Assembly (NCBI RefSeq): GCF_002763455.1
Contig: NZ_NIXK01000005.1
Span: forward strand, 286,321 to 350,320
DNA: 64,000 bases
Reading direction: 5' to 3'
Origin: Lentibacillus sediminis
Lineage (GTDB): Bacteria > Bacillota > Bacilli > Bacillales > Amphibacillaceae
Shown in pieces: positions 21,100 through 30,054 of this stretch. Numbering within the stretch: the first letter of the stretch is position 1; every line of letters starts with the position of its first letter. The notes beneath the pieces were generated by a model. It was not told the DNA's origin, searched no databases, and saw only the letters and a list, made by a program, of their open reading frames with translations. Made by a program: the position numbers and the translations under genes.

Positions 21100-21978
21100 A
21101 TGAGTTTTACAATTGGAGAGTTAGTTACGCGGAAATCGTATCAGCATGACCTTTTGTTCCGGGTTGCATCCGGAAAAAAGGAACCGATTCATTTATACGG
21201 AGAAGATATTCGGCTGGAGGCGGATGCCCCGGCAGATGACCTTGTGCGTGTTGAGGATAGAGAACTGAAAAAGCGCAAGGAAAAAGGCAAAGAGCAGGAG
21301 GACTTCTCCTACCGTTTGTTCCGGCAGGATTATCAGTTAATGAAGGAAAAGCGGGACTATCAAGCAACTGATGGTTATTCACATTCTGCTAAATATTTTC
21401 AGTTGCCGGCAAAGGTGCTGCACGTCGACGGAGACCCGAATTATTTGCGGAAATGTGTCGCATTATATCAACGGCTGGGGCTCCAGGTGCACGGCGTTCA
21501 TTTTCCGGAAAGGGAGATGCCGCTGGAGATTGCCGACCTGGTGGATAAAATTCAGCCCGACATTATGGTGATCACTGGGCATGATTCCTTTTCCAAAAAC
21601 AAAGGCGCGAAGAACGACCTTCGTGCATACCGGCATTCCCAATATTTTGCCGACGCGGTAAGGGAAGCCAGAAGGAAGAATCCGCACCTGGATCAGCTGG
21701 TTATCTTCGCCGGCGCATGCCAATCGCATTTTGAATCACTGATTCGCGCGGGGGCCAATTTTGCCAGCTCGCCAAGCCGCATCAACATTCACGCCCTGGA
21801 CCCCGTTTATGTTGCGGCTAAAATAGCCTATACGCCGTTTATGGAGAGGGTCAGCGTCTGGGAGGCGATCCGCAATACCCTGACAGGTGACAAAGGAATG
21901 GGCGGGGTGGAAACGAGGGGACTGCTGCGCACCGGCATGCCGTATGTGGAGGAAGAAACCGAATCAGTGGATGAATGA
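21100..21978 (+). CDS. yabG: Sporulation-specific protease YabG
   Basis: 292 residues from ATG 21100 after GAGGTGGAG; the open frame upstream contains the promoter and repeat and is not coding. The sequence FTIGELVTRKSYQHDLLFRV and the central DIMVITGHDSFSKNK, FAGACQSHFE and NIHALDPVYVAAKIAYTPF match YabG, a mother-cell cysteine-type protease that processes coat proteins (SpoIVA, SafA, YeeK). It is preceded by a SigK-type promoter. Confidence 0.95.
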   Translation: MSFTIGELVTRKSYQHDLLFRVASGKKEPIHLYGEDIRLEADAPADDLVRVEDRELKKRKEKGKEQEDFSYRLFRQDYQLMKEKRDYQATDGYSHSAKYFQLPAKVLHVDGDPNYLRKCVALYQRLGLQVHGVHFPEREMPLEIADLVDKIQPDIMVITGHDSFSKNKGAKNDLRAYRHSQYFADAVREARRKNPHLDQLVIFAGACQSHFESLIRAGANFASSPSRINIHALDPVYVAAKIAYTPFMERVSVWEAIRNTLTGDKGMGGVETRGLLRTGMPYVEEETESVDE

Positions 21979-22109
21979 CTTGCCTTTGCTCACAGGCGGA
22001 GGCAAGCGCTCTCTCCTCTAAAGCCGGTGTTTTTTTCAAAATCCGACAAAAACATACATAAAATTGTTAACTTTTACGAATACTATTCAAAAATAGCCAA
22101 ATATTTCTG

Positions 22110-22139
22110 TTGACATTAAAAATGATATCTTGTTATAAT
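22110..22139 (+). promoter_or_regulatory. veg promoter, upstream of two
   Basis: Perfect TTGACA and perfect TATAAT with an 18-base spacer, preceded by an A/T-rich stretch that could act as an UP element. Confidence 0.75.
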
Positions 22140-22151
22140 ATAATATTTTAT

Positions 22152-22180
22152 TTGACGATCAGACTGGCTTATGATACAAT
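22152..22180 (+). promoter_or_regulatory. veg promoter, downstream of two
   Basis: TTGACG, 17 bases, TACAAT, ending 23 bases before the GTG start of veg. Confidence 0.65.
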
Positions 22181-22203
22181 TAAATACAGTGAGGTGGAGT
22201 ATA

Positions 22204-22449
22204 GTGGCCAAAACATTAATCGAAATTAAGCAAGGTCTTGAGTGTCATGTTGGACAGCCTTTGAAGTTGAAAGCGAATGGCGGAAGAAGGAAGACCATTG
22301 AGCGCACTGGTGTACTGGCGGAAATGTATCCGTCTGTTTTTATCGTGGAGCTTGACCAAGACGAGAATGCCTTCGAACGTGTTTCATACAGCTATGCAGA
22401 CATTTTGACAGAGACCGTGGAACTGAGTTTTTCGGCGGCGGACAAATAA
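22204..22449 (+). CDS. veg: Veg protein
   Basis: 81 residues from GTG 22204, with GAGGTGGAG upstream; an ATG at 22171 lies inside the promoter. The core [25 protein letters not shown]... and the [16 protein letters not shown] end are nearly identical to B. subtilis Veg, which stimulates biofilm gene expression by opposing SinR and affects spore outgrowth. Two strong promoters precede it, in line with the very high veg expression known in Bacillus. Confidence 0.95.
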   Translation: MAKTLIEIKQGLECHVGQPLKLKANGGRRKTIERTGVLAEMYPSVFIVELDQDENAFERVSYSYADILTETVELSFSAADK

Positions 22450-22640
22450 GAATCAGCAACTCGGGCGGTGGACAAGCAATTGTTTACTGCTTTTATTTTT
22501 TCCTTTTTGGCATGGAACATACAGTGAAGTCCCTTAAAATATTTCCTTTTCTGTATACATATAACTCGGGTTTATTTGCCGAATCGGCATAAGCTATGGA
22601 TGTCGTAATATAACTCATAACAGAAAGGGGTTGCTTCTTC

Positions 22641-22823
22641 ATGGCGAGACGTCGCGGGATAATGTCTGACCAGTTGAAAGAAGAAATTGCCAAGGAGTTA
22701 GGTATTTACGACACCATTCAACAAGAGGGCTGGGGCGGCATCAAGGCGAGAGATGCCGGAAACATGGTCAAGAGGGCTATTGAGATGGCCGAGCAAAACA
22801 CGCAAAACAAAGGCAGATCCTAA
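22641..22823 (+). CDS. sspF: Small acid-soluble spore protein SspF (alpha/beta type)
   Basis: 60 residues: [20 protein letters not shown], then [26 protein letters not shown], the alpha/beta SASP signature. Such proteins bind and protect DNA in the forespore. ATG is preceded by GAAAGGGG at a long distance. A possible SigG promoter (CGAATC, 18 bases, CGTAATA, 22586-22616) is only a weak match. The order veg-sspF-ispE is conserved. Confidence 0.94.
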   Translation: MARRRGIMSDQLKEEIAKELGIYDTIQQEGWGGIKARDAGNMVKRAIEMAEQNTQNKGRS

Positions 22824-22840
22824 GGGGTCTGTCTTTTTTT
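22812..22840 (+). terminator. Intrinsic terminator of sspF
   Basis: GGCAGATCC / GGGTCTGTC stem overlapping the stop codon, followed by seven T. Confidence 0.8.
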
Positions 22841-22860
22841 GGCTTTTTCTCAGAGCCATT

Positions 22861-23029
22861 GAATCGGGGCGAACACAGGCTTAAGTTGCGCGAGCAAAGC
22901 ACCAAGTCGCGCGTACATCGTCTCAAGTCGCACGTCGCATCCATCGAATCGCGCGAACACTGTCCCAAGTTGCGCGCCTCACCCGCCGAATCGCGCAAAC
23001 ACTGTCTCAAATCGCGCGGGCGACCCATC
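22861..23029. repeat. 21-bp tandem array, eight units
   Basis: Units start at 22861, 22883, 22904, 22925, 22946, 22967, 22988 and 23009; after the first 22-base step all spacings are exactly 21. Each begins RA(A/G)T(C/T)G and most continue CGCG, followed by a variable part often ACACTGTC. The array fills the space between the sspF terminator and ispE. 21 bp keeps a reading frame, but codon content and lack of a start argue against coding. Confidence 0.8.
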
Positions 23030-23105
23030 ACCCGGTCGGGAAAAAGTCGCCTCGCTCGCGGGAATGTGTTACAATTTGTGTATTATTTTAAAGTAGGTGA
23101 CGGTG

Positions 23106-23957
23106 ATGGCACTTTTTGAAAAAGCGCCGGCAAAAATAAACTTGTCCCTTGACGTGCTGAGTAAGCGGAATGATGGATACCATAATGTGGAAATGGTGAT
23201 GACAACCATTGATTTGGCCGACCGGATTGAACTGTACACGCTAAAGGAGAATCGGATCGAGATCTCCCTGGAAAGCAGATATGTTCCCAGTGACGAGCGC
23301 AATTTGGCATATAAGGCAGCCGCACTCTTCAAATCGCATTACGGGATCAGGTCAGGAGTTCGGATTAATATTTACAAAAGTATCCCGGTCTCTGCGGGTC
23401 TTGGCGGCGGCAGTGCGGATGCGGCGGCAGTGCTGCGCGGGCTGAACCGGCTTTGGTCACTCAATATTCGCACCCGCGAACTGGCAGATCTGGCGGACGC
23501 GCTGGGCTCGGATGTTCCGTTTTGTGTGCATGGCGGCACAGCGGTTGCGAGAGGGCGCGGGGAACGTATTGAGAAGCTGCCGTCTCCACCCCCGTGCTGG
23601 GTGGTGCTCGCCAAACCGGATATCGGCGTATCCACTCGGACGATTTTTCAGCGTGTGCGGCTGGATAAACTATATCACCCAGATTCATCGGCAATCATCG
23701 AAGCCTTATACGAAAGGGATTTTGCCAAACTAAGCACCAATCTCGGCAATTCCCTGGAAGCGATCACCTCCGCTCTCCACCCTGAGGTCAGCCATATTAA
23801 GGGAAAAATGCTGCAGAACGGGGCTTCCGCTGTGCTGATGAGCGGCAGCGGCCCCACGGTTTACGGTCTCGTCCAGCAGGAAAGCAAAGCCCAACGGATC
23901 TACAACAGCATGCGCGGGTTTTGTGAGGAGGTTTATTTGGTGCGGCTGATCGGCTAA
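23106..23957 (+). CDS. ispE: 4-diphosphocytidyl-2-C-methyl-D-erythritol kinase
   Basis: 283 residues from ATG 23106 (AGGTGA seven bases upstream). GHMP kinase: N-terminal [12 protein letters not shown], the ATP motif [15 protein letters not shown] near 95-110 and the C-terminal [10 protein letters not shown]. Fourth step of the MEP isoprenoid pathway. The -10 TACAAT at about 23070 has an extended TG but no clear -35. It precedes purR as in B. subtilis. Confidence 0.95.
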   Translation: MALFEKAPAKINLSLDVLSKRNDGYHNVEMVMTTIDLADRIELYTLKENRIEISLESRYVPSDERNLAYKAAALFKSHYGIRSGVRINIYKSIPVSAGLGGGSADAAAVLRGLNRLWSLNIRTRELADLADALGSDVPFCVHGGTAVARGRGERIEKLPSPPPCWVVLAKPDIGVSTRTIFQRVRLDKLYHPDSSAIIEALYERDFAKLSTNLGNSLEAITSALHPEVSHIKGKMLQNGASAVLMSGSGPTVYGLVQQESKAQRIYNSMRGFCEEVYLVRLIG

Positions 23958-23960
23958 TTA

Positions 23961-23990
23961 TTGCCTAAACACGTATATAAATGGTATATT
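23961..23990 (+). promoter_or_regulatory. purR promoter candidate
   Basis: TTGCCT, 18 bases, TATATT, 33 bases before the purR start. Confidence 0.5.
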
Positions 23991-23998
23991 TAAATGTA

Positions 23999-24011
23999 AA
24001 TATTCGGTTTT
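23999..24011 (-). promoter_or_regulatory. PurBox candidate
   Basis: The minus strand reads AAAACCGAATATT, 12 of 13 to the PurBox consensus AWWWCCGAACWWT. It would sit near the transcription start and allow autoregulation by PurR. A second box, usual in strong PurR sites, was not found. Confidence 0.4.
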
Positions 24012-24022
24012 GAGGTGTGGAG

Positions 24023-24835
24023 ATGAAAAGAAGCGATCGATTAGTTGCATTGACCAGTTTTTTTCTGGAATATCCCCGGGAGCATCGGCAGCTCCCTTAT
24101 TTCGCGGAGGTATTCGGAGCGTCTAAGTCTTCGCTGAGTGAGGATCTGGATATCATTGATGAGCGGCTGCAGGAAGAAGGTATCGGCTATTTGGAGCGGA
24201 CGGCCGGCGCTTCCGGAGGGGTTAAGTATATCCCCGAGTTTTCCCGGAAAAAACGGATGCAATTCATTGAAGAACTAAGGCAGAAACTGGAGGACCCGGC
24301 CCGTATTCTGCCCGGCGGCTACCTGTACATGAGCGATATCCTCGGCGATCCCCGGCAGACGAGAGAGATCGGCCGCGTCTTTGCTTCGGCATTTTCCAAG
24401 CTGGAATTGGATGCAGTCGTGACGGTCGCAACCAAAGGGATCCCGCTGGCCTATGCGGTTGCCTCCTACCTCGGCATCCCGGTAGTGATTGCCCGCCGTG
24501 ACCCGAAAGTGACGGAGGGATCATCGGTGAGCATTAATTATGTCTCCGGATCCTCGCGCAAAATCCAGACGATGGTTCTGCCAAAACGGAGCTTGCCAGA
24601 AGGTGCCAATGTCTGCATTATCGATGACTTTATGAAAGCTGGCGGCACAATCGCTGGTATGGTCAGCTTGCTGGGGGAGTTTTCCGCGAACGTCAAGGCG
24701 ATCGGTGTATTGGCTGAGGCTGATGATGAAGAGGACGAGCGGATGGTGGACGATTATACCTCTGTGGTGAAGATTTCCAATGTGGACATGAAACAGCACA
24801 GTATTGAAGTGAATGCCGGCAATATTATGAACTAG
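24023..24835 (+). CDS. purR: Purine operon repressor PurR
   Basis: 270 residues from ATG 24023 with GAGGTG five bases upstream (GTG 24017 is in frame but overlaps that site). An N-terminal winged helix (about 1-74, KRSDRLVALTSFFLEYPREH) precedes a phosphoribosyltransferase-like domain with the PRPP-binding motif VCIIDDFMKAGGT. PRPP relieves repression of purine genes. In B. subtilis yabJ follows; here a strong terminator and then spoVG do. Confidence 0.95.
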   Translation: MKRSDRLVALTSFFLEYPREHRQLPYFAEVFGASKSSLSEDLDIIDERLQEEGIGYLERTAGASGGVKYIPEFSRKKRMQFIEELRQKLEDPARILPGGYLYMSDILGDPRQTREIGRVFASAFSKLELDAVVTVATKGIPLAYAVASYLGIPVVIARRDPKVTEGSSVSINYVSGSSRKIQTMVLPKRSLPEGANVCIIDDFMKAGGTIAGMVSLLGEFSANVKAIGVLAEADDEEDERMVDDYTSVVKISNVDMKQHSIEVNAGNIMN

Positions 24836-24838
24836 TTG

Positions 24839-24885
24839 AAAGCGCCGCACCCCCTTAAAACGGGATTGCGGCGCTTTAATTTTTG
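24839..24885 (+). terminator. Intrinsic terminator of purR
   Basis: AAAGCGCCGCA / TGCGGCGCTTT perfect stem, then AATTTTT. Confidence 0.85.
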
Positions 24886-24921
24886 CCCGGAAAATAATTT
24901 TTTATTTTTTTTATTATTTAG

Positions 24922-24950
24922 GCAGGAATTTTTGATAGGAATGTGGAACT
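24922..24950 (+). promoter_or_regulatory. SigH-type promoter of spoVG
   Basis: GCAGGAATT followed after about 14 bases by GTGGAACT closely resembles the B. subtilis spoVG SigH promoter (GCAGGATTT ... GTGGAATT), with one extra spacer base. Confidence 0.6.
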
Positions 24951-24989
24951 AGTAATATAAGTTTATATGGAAAAAGGTGGTGAAACATC

Positions 24990-25277
24990 ATGGAGGTAAC
25001 TGACGTAAGATTACGCCGCGTAAACTCTGAGGGAAGAATGAGAGCGATTGCATCCATTACACTGGACGAAGAATTTGTTGTCCATGATATTCGCGTGATT
25101 AACGGGAACAATGGGATGTTTGTCGCTATGCCTTCCAAGCGCACACCTGACGGGGAATTCAGGGATATTGCGCATCCAATTAATTCTGGCACCAGGGCAA
25201 AGATTCAGGACAAGGTATTGGAGGAGTACCACCGCGCCGGATCTCCATTTCGGTATGAAGAAGCTGGTGCTTCCTAA
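24990..25277 (+). CDS. spoVG: Septation/RNA-binding regulator SpoVG
   Basis: 95 residues: [37 protein letters not shown]... is near-identical to other SpoVG proteins. It affects asymmetric septation and binds nucleic acid. ATG is preceded by AAAGGTGGTGAA. A SigH-like promoter lies about 50 bases upstream and a terminator follows. Confidence 0.96.
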   Translation: MEVTDVRLRRVNSEGRMRAIASITLDEEFVVHDIRVINGNNGMFVAMPSKRTPDGEFRDIAHPINSGTRAKIQDKVLEEYHRAGSPFRYEEAGAS

Positions 25278-25297
25278 ATTTTCATGATCATCTGTAA

Positions 25298-25332
25298 AGG
25301 GGTCAATCTAGCCGTGGATGGACCTCTTTTTT
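25298..25332 (+). terminator. Intrinsic terminator of spoVG
   Basis: AGGGGTC / GACCTCT stem with one G-U pair, then six T. Confidence 0.65.
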
Positions 25333-25390
25333 GTTGTTGTATTATTTTGTTGTATCAAAAAACCATAAAACGAGACAGAGTGCATGTTGT

Positions 25391-25762
25391 TTTCCGCTGC
25401 GGGCGTCGCGCACCTTAGGGCACGGCTTCAGCCTCGGGCTAACAGGGTTAGTCATGAAGGCGTTGCGACAGGACGTCGCGACTTTAGCCTTCCAACCTTT
25501 GGCACTTCCTGCTCAGGTCTAGACTCGTGCTTTTCCCGCAGGAGTCGACTGCCCTCCGCTCCAAACAGCCATCATCAAAGAGGGTAGCAGTTGTTTATCC
25601 AACAAGCAGTTAATGAGTCTGATGAAGTTATAATTCCAAACTCAGCGGAGGAAATGCACGTAGACTCCTGCGGGAGGAAAGGCCTAGGTGAGACCACGCA
25701 GTGCGACAGCACAAGGGGGCTCACCGGCCTCCCGCGGAAAGCGAAGTGCATTTCCGCAGCGG
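25391..25762. repeat. Composite palindromic element, copy 2 (inverted)
   Basis: Module B comes first (25391-25560), enlarged by a GC-rich insert of about 100 bases between CCGCTGCGGGC and AGGTCTAGACTCG; it ends CCCGCAGGAGTCGACTGCCC. A spacer follows, then module A (25644-25762) from GCGGAGGAAATGCACGT to ACTTCGC-type arm GTGCATTTCCGCAGC. Order and strand are the reverse of copy 1. It fills most of the 640-base spoVG-glmU space. Confidence 0.8.
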
Positions 25763-25853
25763 TAGACCAAGTCCTCTTCTTCGACTTCCCCAGGAAAAAC
25801 ACACCCCGTCTGGATAATCCTGCCATACCGCCGCCTAAGTAAGCGACTATTTG

Positions 25854-25882
25854 TTGAAATCCATTGCGGTTTACGATATATT
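25854..25882 (+). promoter_or_regulatory. glmU promoter candidate
   Basis: TTGAAA, 17 bases, TATATT, 36 bases before glmU. Confidence 0.6.
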
Positions 25883-25917
25883 CATAATGGAGAAATCGTT
25901 AGGATGGAGGTTTCCTT

Positions 25918-27294
25918 ATGACGAAGCGTTACGCCGTGGTGCTCGCGGCAGGACAGGGGAAGAGAATGAAGTCCAAGCTGTATAAAGTGCTTCATCCAGT
26001 GGCAGGAAAGCCAATGGTGGAACATGTGCTGAATCAGCTGAACGAAGTGGAATTGGAGAAAACGGTTACCGTCGTTGGCTTTGGTGCCGAGAAGGTGACG
26101 GAACATGTAGGTAATGATAGTGAATTTGTCTTGCAGGAGGAGCAGCTGGGAACCGGACATGCTGTGATGCAGGCAGAGGATCTGTTAAAAGATAAAGAGG
26201 GAACCACCATCGTCGTGGCTGGGGATACTCCGCTAATTACGACAGAGACATACAGGGAGCTGTTTGCCCGGCATGAAGAGGCCGGCGCAAGTGCCACGTT
26301 ATTAACCGCAAAAACAGACAGCCCGGACGGCTATGGACGGGTAATCCGCAACGAACAGGGAGAAGTAGAGCGGGTTGTTGAACATAAAGACGCCAATGAA
26401 GGGGAGCGGCTCGTTACCGAGATTAATACGGCAACATACTGCTTTGACAACAAAAAACTTTTCGAAGCATTACAGAATGTTTCCAACCAGAATGCACAAG
26501 GCGAGTATTATCTGCCTGATGTGATCGGCATATTGCGCAAACAGGGTGAAAAAATAGCCGCCTATGTCACACCGGATTTTGATGAAACAATGGGGATCAA
26601 TGACCGGGTTGCGCTGGCTGAAGCAAATAAAGTCATGAAAAAACGCATCAACGAACAGCACTTGAGGAATGGTGCCGCTATCCTTGATCCGGATCATACA
26701 TACATTGATGCCGGTGTCGTGATTGAACCGGATGCCGTGATCCATCCTGGAACCGTATTAAAAGGCGACACTGTTATCAAAGCGGACGCCGAAATCGGCC
26801 CCAACAGCGAAATCACCAATTGCCATATTGGGGAGGGCACTGTCGTTAAGCAAAGTGTGGCAGCGGACAGCCACATCGGCGACCGGGTAAAAATCGGTCC
26901 GTTTGCCCACATTCGCCCGGCATCTAACATCGGCAGTGATGCGAAAATCGGCAATTTTGTCGAGATTAAAAAGACAGATCTGGGCGACAGCAGCAAGGTT
27001 TCCCATTTGAGTTACATCGGGGATGCTCAAGTTGGAAGCAATGTTAATGTCGGTTGTGGTACAATAACAGTGAACTATGACGGTAAAAACAAACACCTGA
27101 CGACGATAGAGGATGATGCCTTCATCGGCTGCAATTCCAATCTCATCGCACCTGTGACGATAGGCAAAGGCTCCTATGTAGCAGCCGGTTCAACAATCAA
27201 CAAGGATGTGCCGGAAGATGCGTTATCCATTGCCAGAGCAAGGCAGTCCAACAAGGAAGGGTATGCAAGCAAGCTGAAAGACAGGAACAATTAA
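25918..27294 (+). CDS. glmU: Bifunctional GlmU (GlcN-1-P acetyltransferase / UDP-GlcNAc pyrophosphorylase)
   Basis: 458 residues. The N-terminal uridyltransferase shows [13 protein letters not shown] (7-19) and VVAGDTPLI; the C-terminal half is a left-handed beta-helix of hexapeptide repeats with the acetyltransferase segment [11 protein letters not shown]...NYDGKNKH. It makes UDP-GlcNAc for the cell wall. ATG follows GATGGAGG. It shares the glmU-prs order with B. subtilis, 18 bases apart. Confidence 0.97.
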   Translation: MTKRYAVVLAAGQGKRMKSKLYKVLHPVAGKPMVEHVLNQLNEVELEKTVTVVGFGAEKVTEHVGNDSEFVLQEEQLGTGHAVMQAEDLLKDKEGTTIVVAGDTPLITTETYRELFARHEEAGASATLLTAKTDSPDGYGRVIRNEQGEVERVVEHKDANEGERLVTEINTATYCFDNKKLFEALQNVSNQNAQGEYYLPDVIGILRKQGEKIAAYVTPDFDETMGINDRVALAEANKVMKKRINEQHLRNGAAILDPDHTYIDAGVVIEPDAVIHPGTVLKGDTVIKADAEIGPNSEITNCHIGEGTVVKQSVAADSHIGDRVKIGPFAHIRPASNIGSDAKIGNFVEIKKTDLGDSSKVSHLSYIGDAQVGSNVNVGCGTITVNYDGKNKHLTTIEDDAFIGCNSNLIAPVTIGKGSYVAAGSTINKDVPEDALSIARARQSNKEGYASKLKDRNN

Positions 27295-27312
27295 TTAACG
27301 GAGGGTTTTTTC

Positions 27313-28266
27313 ATGGCGTCTGGCTATAAAGATCAATCTTTGAAAGTATTTACCTTGAACTCCAACCGGCAGCTGGCAGAGGATATTGCCAACCATATTG
27401 GGACCACACTCGGAAAATGCACCGTCTCCCGATTCAGTGATGGCGAAATCCAGATTAACATTGAAGAAAGCATTCGCGGATGTGATGTGTATGTGGTGCA
27501 GTCAACCTGTTCCCCAGTCAACGAACACTTGATGGAATTGTTGATCATGCTTGACGCATTAAAACGTGCATCAGCAAAATCGGTTAACATTGTCATGCCG
27601 TATTACGGCTATGCCAGGCAGGACCGCAAAGCACGGGCGCGGGAGCCGATTGCTGCCAAACTGGTTGCCGATTTGCTGGAAAAAGCCGGCGCCGATCGAA
27701 TGATCACACTTGATCTGCATGCCCCGCAGATTCAGGGATTTTTCAATGTACCAATCGATCACTTGCAGGGTGTGCCGATTTTGTCCGATTACTTTGAGGC
27801 CAAAAACCTGGATGACATTGTGGTGGTTTCCCCGGATCATGGCGGCGTGACTCGTGCGCGCAAGATGGCCGATCGTCTGAAATCGCCAATCGGCATCATC
27901 GACAAGCGCCGTCCCCGTCCGAATGTTTCCGAAGTAATGAACATCGTCGGGAATATTGAAGGCAAGACAGCAATCTTGATTGATGATATTATAGATACAG
28001 CCGGTACCATCACCCAGGCAGCCGACGCCTTGATAGAAAATGGCGCAACGGAAGTTTTTGCCTGCTGTACCCATCCGGTACTGTCCGGGCCGGCAGTCGA
28101 GCGGATTAATAAGTCGCAGATTAAGGAACTCGTGGTATCCAATTCCATTCCGCTCACCGAAGATAAACAATCAGAGAAAATCAAGGAATTGTCCGTAGCA
28201 CCACTGATTGGTGAGGCGATTATCCGCGTACATGAACTGCAGTCTGTCAGCATTTTGTTTGATTAA
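27313..28266 (+). CDS. prs: Ribose-phosphate pyrophosphokinase
   Basis: 317 residues. N-terminal [20 protein letters not shown], the flexible-loop [12 protein letters not shown], the [11 protein letters not shown] segment and the PRPP loop [10 protein letters not shown] are all present: a class I PRPP synthase. PRPP feeds purine, pyrimidine, His, Trp and NAD synthesis and is the effector of PurR encoded upstream. ATG is preceded by AACGGAGGG. Confidence 0.97.
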   Translation: MASGYKDQSLKVFTLNSNRQLAEDIANHIGTTLGKCTVSRFSDGEIQINIEESIRGCDVYVVQSTCSPVNEHLMELLIMLDALKRASAKSVNIVMPYYGYARQDRKARAREPIAAKLVADLLEKAGADRMITLDLHAPQIQGFFNVPIDHLQGVPILSDYFEAKNLDDIVVVSPDHGGVTRARKMADRLKSPIGIIDKRRPRPNVSEVMNIVGNIEGKTAILIDDIIDTAGTITQAADALIENGATEVFACCTHPVLSGPAVERINKSQIKELVVSNSIPLTEDKQSEKIKELSVAPLIGEAIIRVHELQSVSILFD

Positions 28267-28267
28267 G

Positions 28268-28293
28268 GTTTCGTCACGGATGAAATCGGGAAT
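28268..28293 (+). promoter_or_regulatory. SigB-like promoter of ctc
   Basis: GTTTCG, 14 bases, GGGAAT approximates the SigB pattern GTTTAA-N13-15-GGGTAT and the position of the classic B. subtilis ctc promoter. Confidence 0.45.
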
Positions 28294-28321
28294 AAATATA
28301 AACAGTCTGTTTTAAATCTTT

Positions 28322-28349
28322 GCAGCCGAAAAAACTGCATTCCGGCTGT
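28322..28349 (+). terminator. Hairpin between prs and ctc
   Basis: GCAGCCG / CGGCTGT with a 14-base loop and no T-run; it could attenuate read-through into ctc. Confidence 0.35.
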
Positions 28350-28389
28350 TCGAAAAATAGAGTTTTACTATAGTTGGAGGATGATGAAA

Positions 28390-29034
28390 ATGGCAGTAAC
28401 ATTAAAAGCAAAACAAAGGGAAGACTATACAAAGGCAGCAACAAAGGCAATCCGCTCGAGCGGCAGAGTGCCTGGCATTGTCTATGGAAAAGAAAAAGAG
28501 AATAAAAGCATCTCTGTCGATAGCATCGAACTGGTAAAAACGGTGCGCGATGAAGGAAGAAACGCGATTATTTCCCTGGAAGTGGAAAATGATAAGAGTG
28601 TGGACGTAATGCTGCATGAATACCAGATGGACCCATTGAAAGACGAGCTGGTACATGTGGACTTCTATGTGGTAAATATGGCTCAGGAAATGGATGTGGA
28701 AGTACCACTAAGATTCGATGGCGAAGCACAAGGCGCTAGAGACGGTGGCGTATTGCAGCAGCCGTTGTACGAACTGCAAGTACGTGCGAAACCTGGCAAT
28801 ATTCCGGATGAAATTGTTGTTGATGTAACGACACTGGGAATCGGCGACAGCCTGGCAGTTTCCGACTTGCCAACTTTCGACGACTACGAAGTTACTGAAG
28901 ATCCGGATACAACGATTGCTACGGTAACCGCACCGGATACGCTGGATGATACTGAAGAGGCGCCGGATGAGAATGCAGAGCCTGAACTAGTCGATGCAGA
29001 TGCAGAGGAGTCTTCTGAAGAAGAGGAGAAATAA
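28390..29034 (+). CDS. ctc: 50S ribosomal protein L25/general stress protein Ctc
   Basis: 214 residues from ATG 28390, nine bases after GGAGG; earlier ATGs at 28381 and 28384 touch that site. The N-terminal L25 domain (RSSGRVPGIVYGKE..., YQMDPLKDELVHVDFYVV) binds 5S rRNA; the C-terminal TL5 domain (PLRFDGEAQGARDGGVLQQPLYEL) ends in a strongly acidic tail. It is a SigB stress protein in B. subtilis. Confidence 0.95.
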   Translation: MAVTLKAKQREDYTKAATKAIRSSGRVPGIVYGKEKENKSISVDSIELVKTVRDEGRNAIISLEVENDKSVDVMLHEYQMDPLKDELVHVDFYVVNMAQEMDVEVPLRFDGEAQGARDGGVLQQPLYELQVRAKPGNIPDEIVVDVTTLGIGDSLAVSDLPTFDDYEVTEDPDTTIATVTAPDTLDDTEEAPDENAEPELVDADAEESSEEEEK

Positions 29035-29063
29035 GCTCAGGAACCAGAAAATATTATCAGCTA

Positions 29064-29104
29064 CCCTCCTTTAGGAAGCCTTTCTTCTTAGGGGAGGGAT
29101 TATT
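29064..29104 (+). terminator. Hairpin between ctc and pth
   Basis: CCCTCC / GGGAGGG arms with additional TTTAGGAA / TTCTTCTTA pairing, then TTATTGT. Confidence 0.5.
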
Positions 29105-29143
29105 GTATGGGATACAAACTTTAGAATCAAAGGAAGAAATGTG

Positions 29144-29704
29144 ATGAAATGTATTGTCGGCCTGGGCAACCCGGGCAGAAAGTTTAAAAAGACCCGCCAC
29201 AATGCCGGTTTTATGGCAGTCGATGAATTGCTCACCCGCCATAAATGGAAGCTGAACAAGTCCAAGTTCCGCGGTGATTACGCGATCGAAACCCTTCATG
29301 GCGAGAAAGTCATGCTCGTGGAACCGCAGACATTTATGAACTTGTCCGGGGAAGCGGTGCGCCCGCTAATGGATTATTACGAAATCGCTACCGAGGATGT
29401 GCTGGTCATCTATGATGATCTGGATTTGCCGACAGGGAAAATCCGCCTGCGTCAAAAAGGCGGGCATGGCGGTCATAATGGCATTCGCTCCATGATCGAC
29501 CACCTGGGGACCAAAGAATTCAAACGGCTTCGTATAGGCGTGGGCCGTCCTGAGTCTCAGATTCCGGTGATTGATTATGTACTTGGGTCTTTTGCCAAGG
29601 CAGAACAGGAACAGGCGGCAGAGAGTATTGACAAAGCTGCTGATGCCTGTGAAGCCTGGATGCAGAAGCCATTCCTTGAAGTGATGAATGAATATAACGC
29701 CTGA
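29144..29704 (+). CDS. pth: Peptidyl-tRNA hydrolase
   Basis: 186 residues from ATG 29144 with AAAGGAAG upstream. Catalytic His19 in RHNAGF, Asn9 in GLGNPG, FMNLSG and the YDDLDLP Asp are in place. It recycles peptidyl-tRNA; in B. subtilis the gene is also called spoVC. Order ctc-pth-fin-mfd is conserved, but here a mobile-looking element lies between pth and fin. Confidence 0.96.
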   Translation: MKCIVGLGNPGRKFKKTRHNAGFMAVDELLTRHKWKLNKSKFRGDYAIETLHGEKVMLVEPQTFMNLSGEAVRPLMDYYEIATEDVLVIYDDLDLPTGKIRLRQKGGHGGHNGIRSMIDHLGTKEFKRLRIGVGRPESQIPVIDYVLGSFAKAEQEQAAESIDKAADACEAWMQKPFLEVMNEYNA

Positions 29705-29776
29705 GCGAAACATAGGGTAAGTCAACAACCGCCAAAGGGTATAAAAATGCGCTGTTCGGGTAAACTTGAAATGTAT

Positions 29777-30026
29777 GTTCAAGAACTGCCTGAAAGCATT
29801 ATACGTGAGTGTTCAAAAAGGAGGTTAACAAGGACCGAGAAGTTCGAGGCGGCGTAGCTTTGAGCAGACGATCCAGCACGCAGGAAAAGTGGTTTTCTTT
29901 TCCAAGGAACGGAGCGTATGCTTTTAAATACGTGAGTAGCGGAAAAGCAAGCCAACGAAGAAATTCGATGCGTCATTGTTACCGGACTTTTTGAACATCC
30001 TCTATACGTAGTTTTTGAACAGCCTC
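29777..30026. mobile_element. MITE-like element (196 bp) nested in an older pair of ends
   Basis: The inner element, 29807-30002, starts GAGTGTTCAAAAAGG and ends CCGGACTTTTTGAACATCCTC; its ends are inverted repeats and it is flanked by 7-bp direct repeats TATACGT (29800-29806 and 30003-30009). Immediately outside, TGTTCAAGAACT (29776 on) and AGTTTTTGAACAGCCTC (30010-30026) form another pair of similar inverted ends, suggesting insertion into an older copy. There is no transposase frame. Confidence 0.65.
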
Positions 30027-30054
30027 TAATCTGATCCTTTAGGAGGTTGTGGGA

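Noticed and set aside
22861..23029. CRISPR array
   Set aside because: Units are contiguous with no 30-40 base spacers, and no cas genes are present.
22859..23119. 86-codon open frame across the 21-bp array
   Set aside because: It is open only because the period is a multiple of three; it has no credible start site, runs through the ispE promoter and has no recognisable domain.
25331..25587. Two plus-strand frames of 63 and 67 codons
   Set aside because: They lie wholly within composite element copy 2 and have no ribosome sites.
29809..29994. 61-codon frame within the MITE-like element
   Set aside because: It is bounded by the inverted ends and shows no transposase features; the element is non-autonomous.
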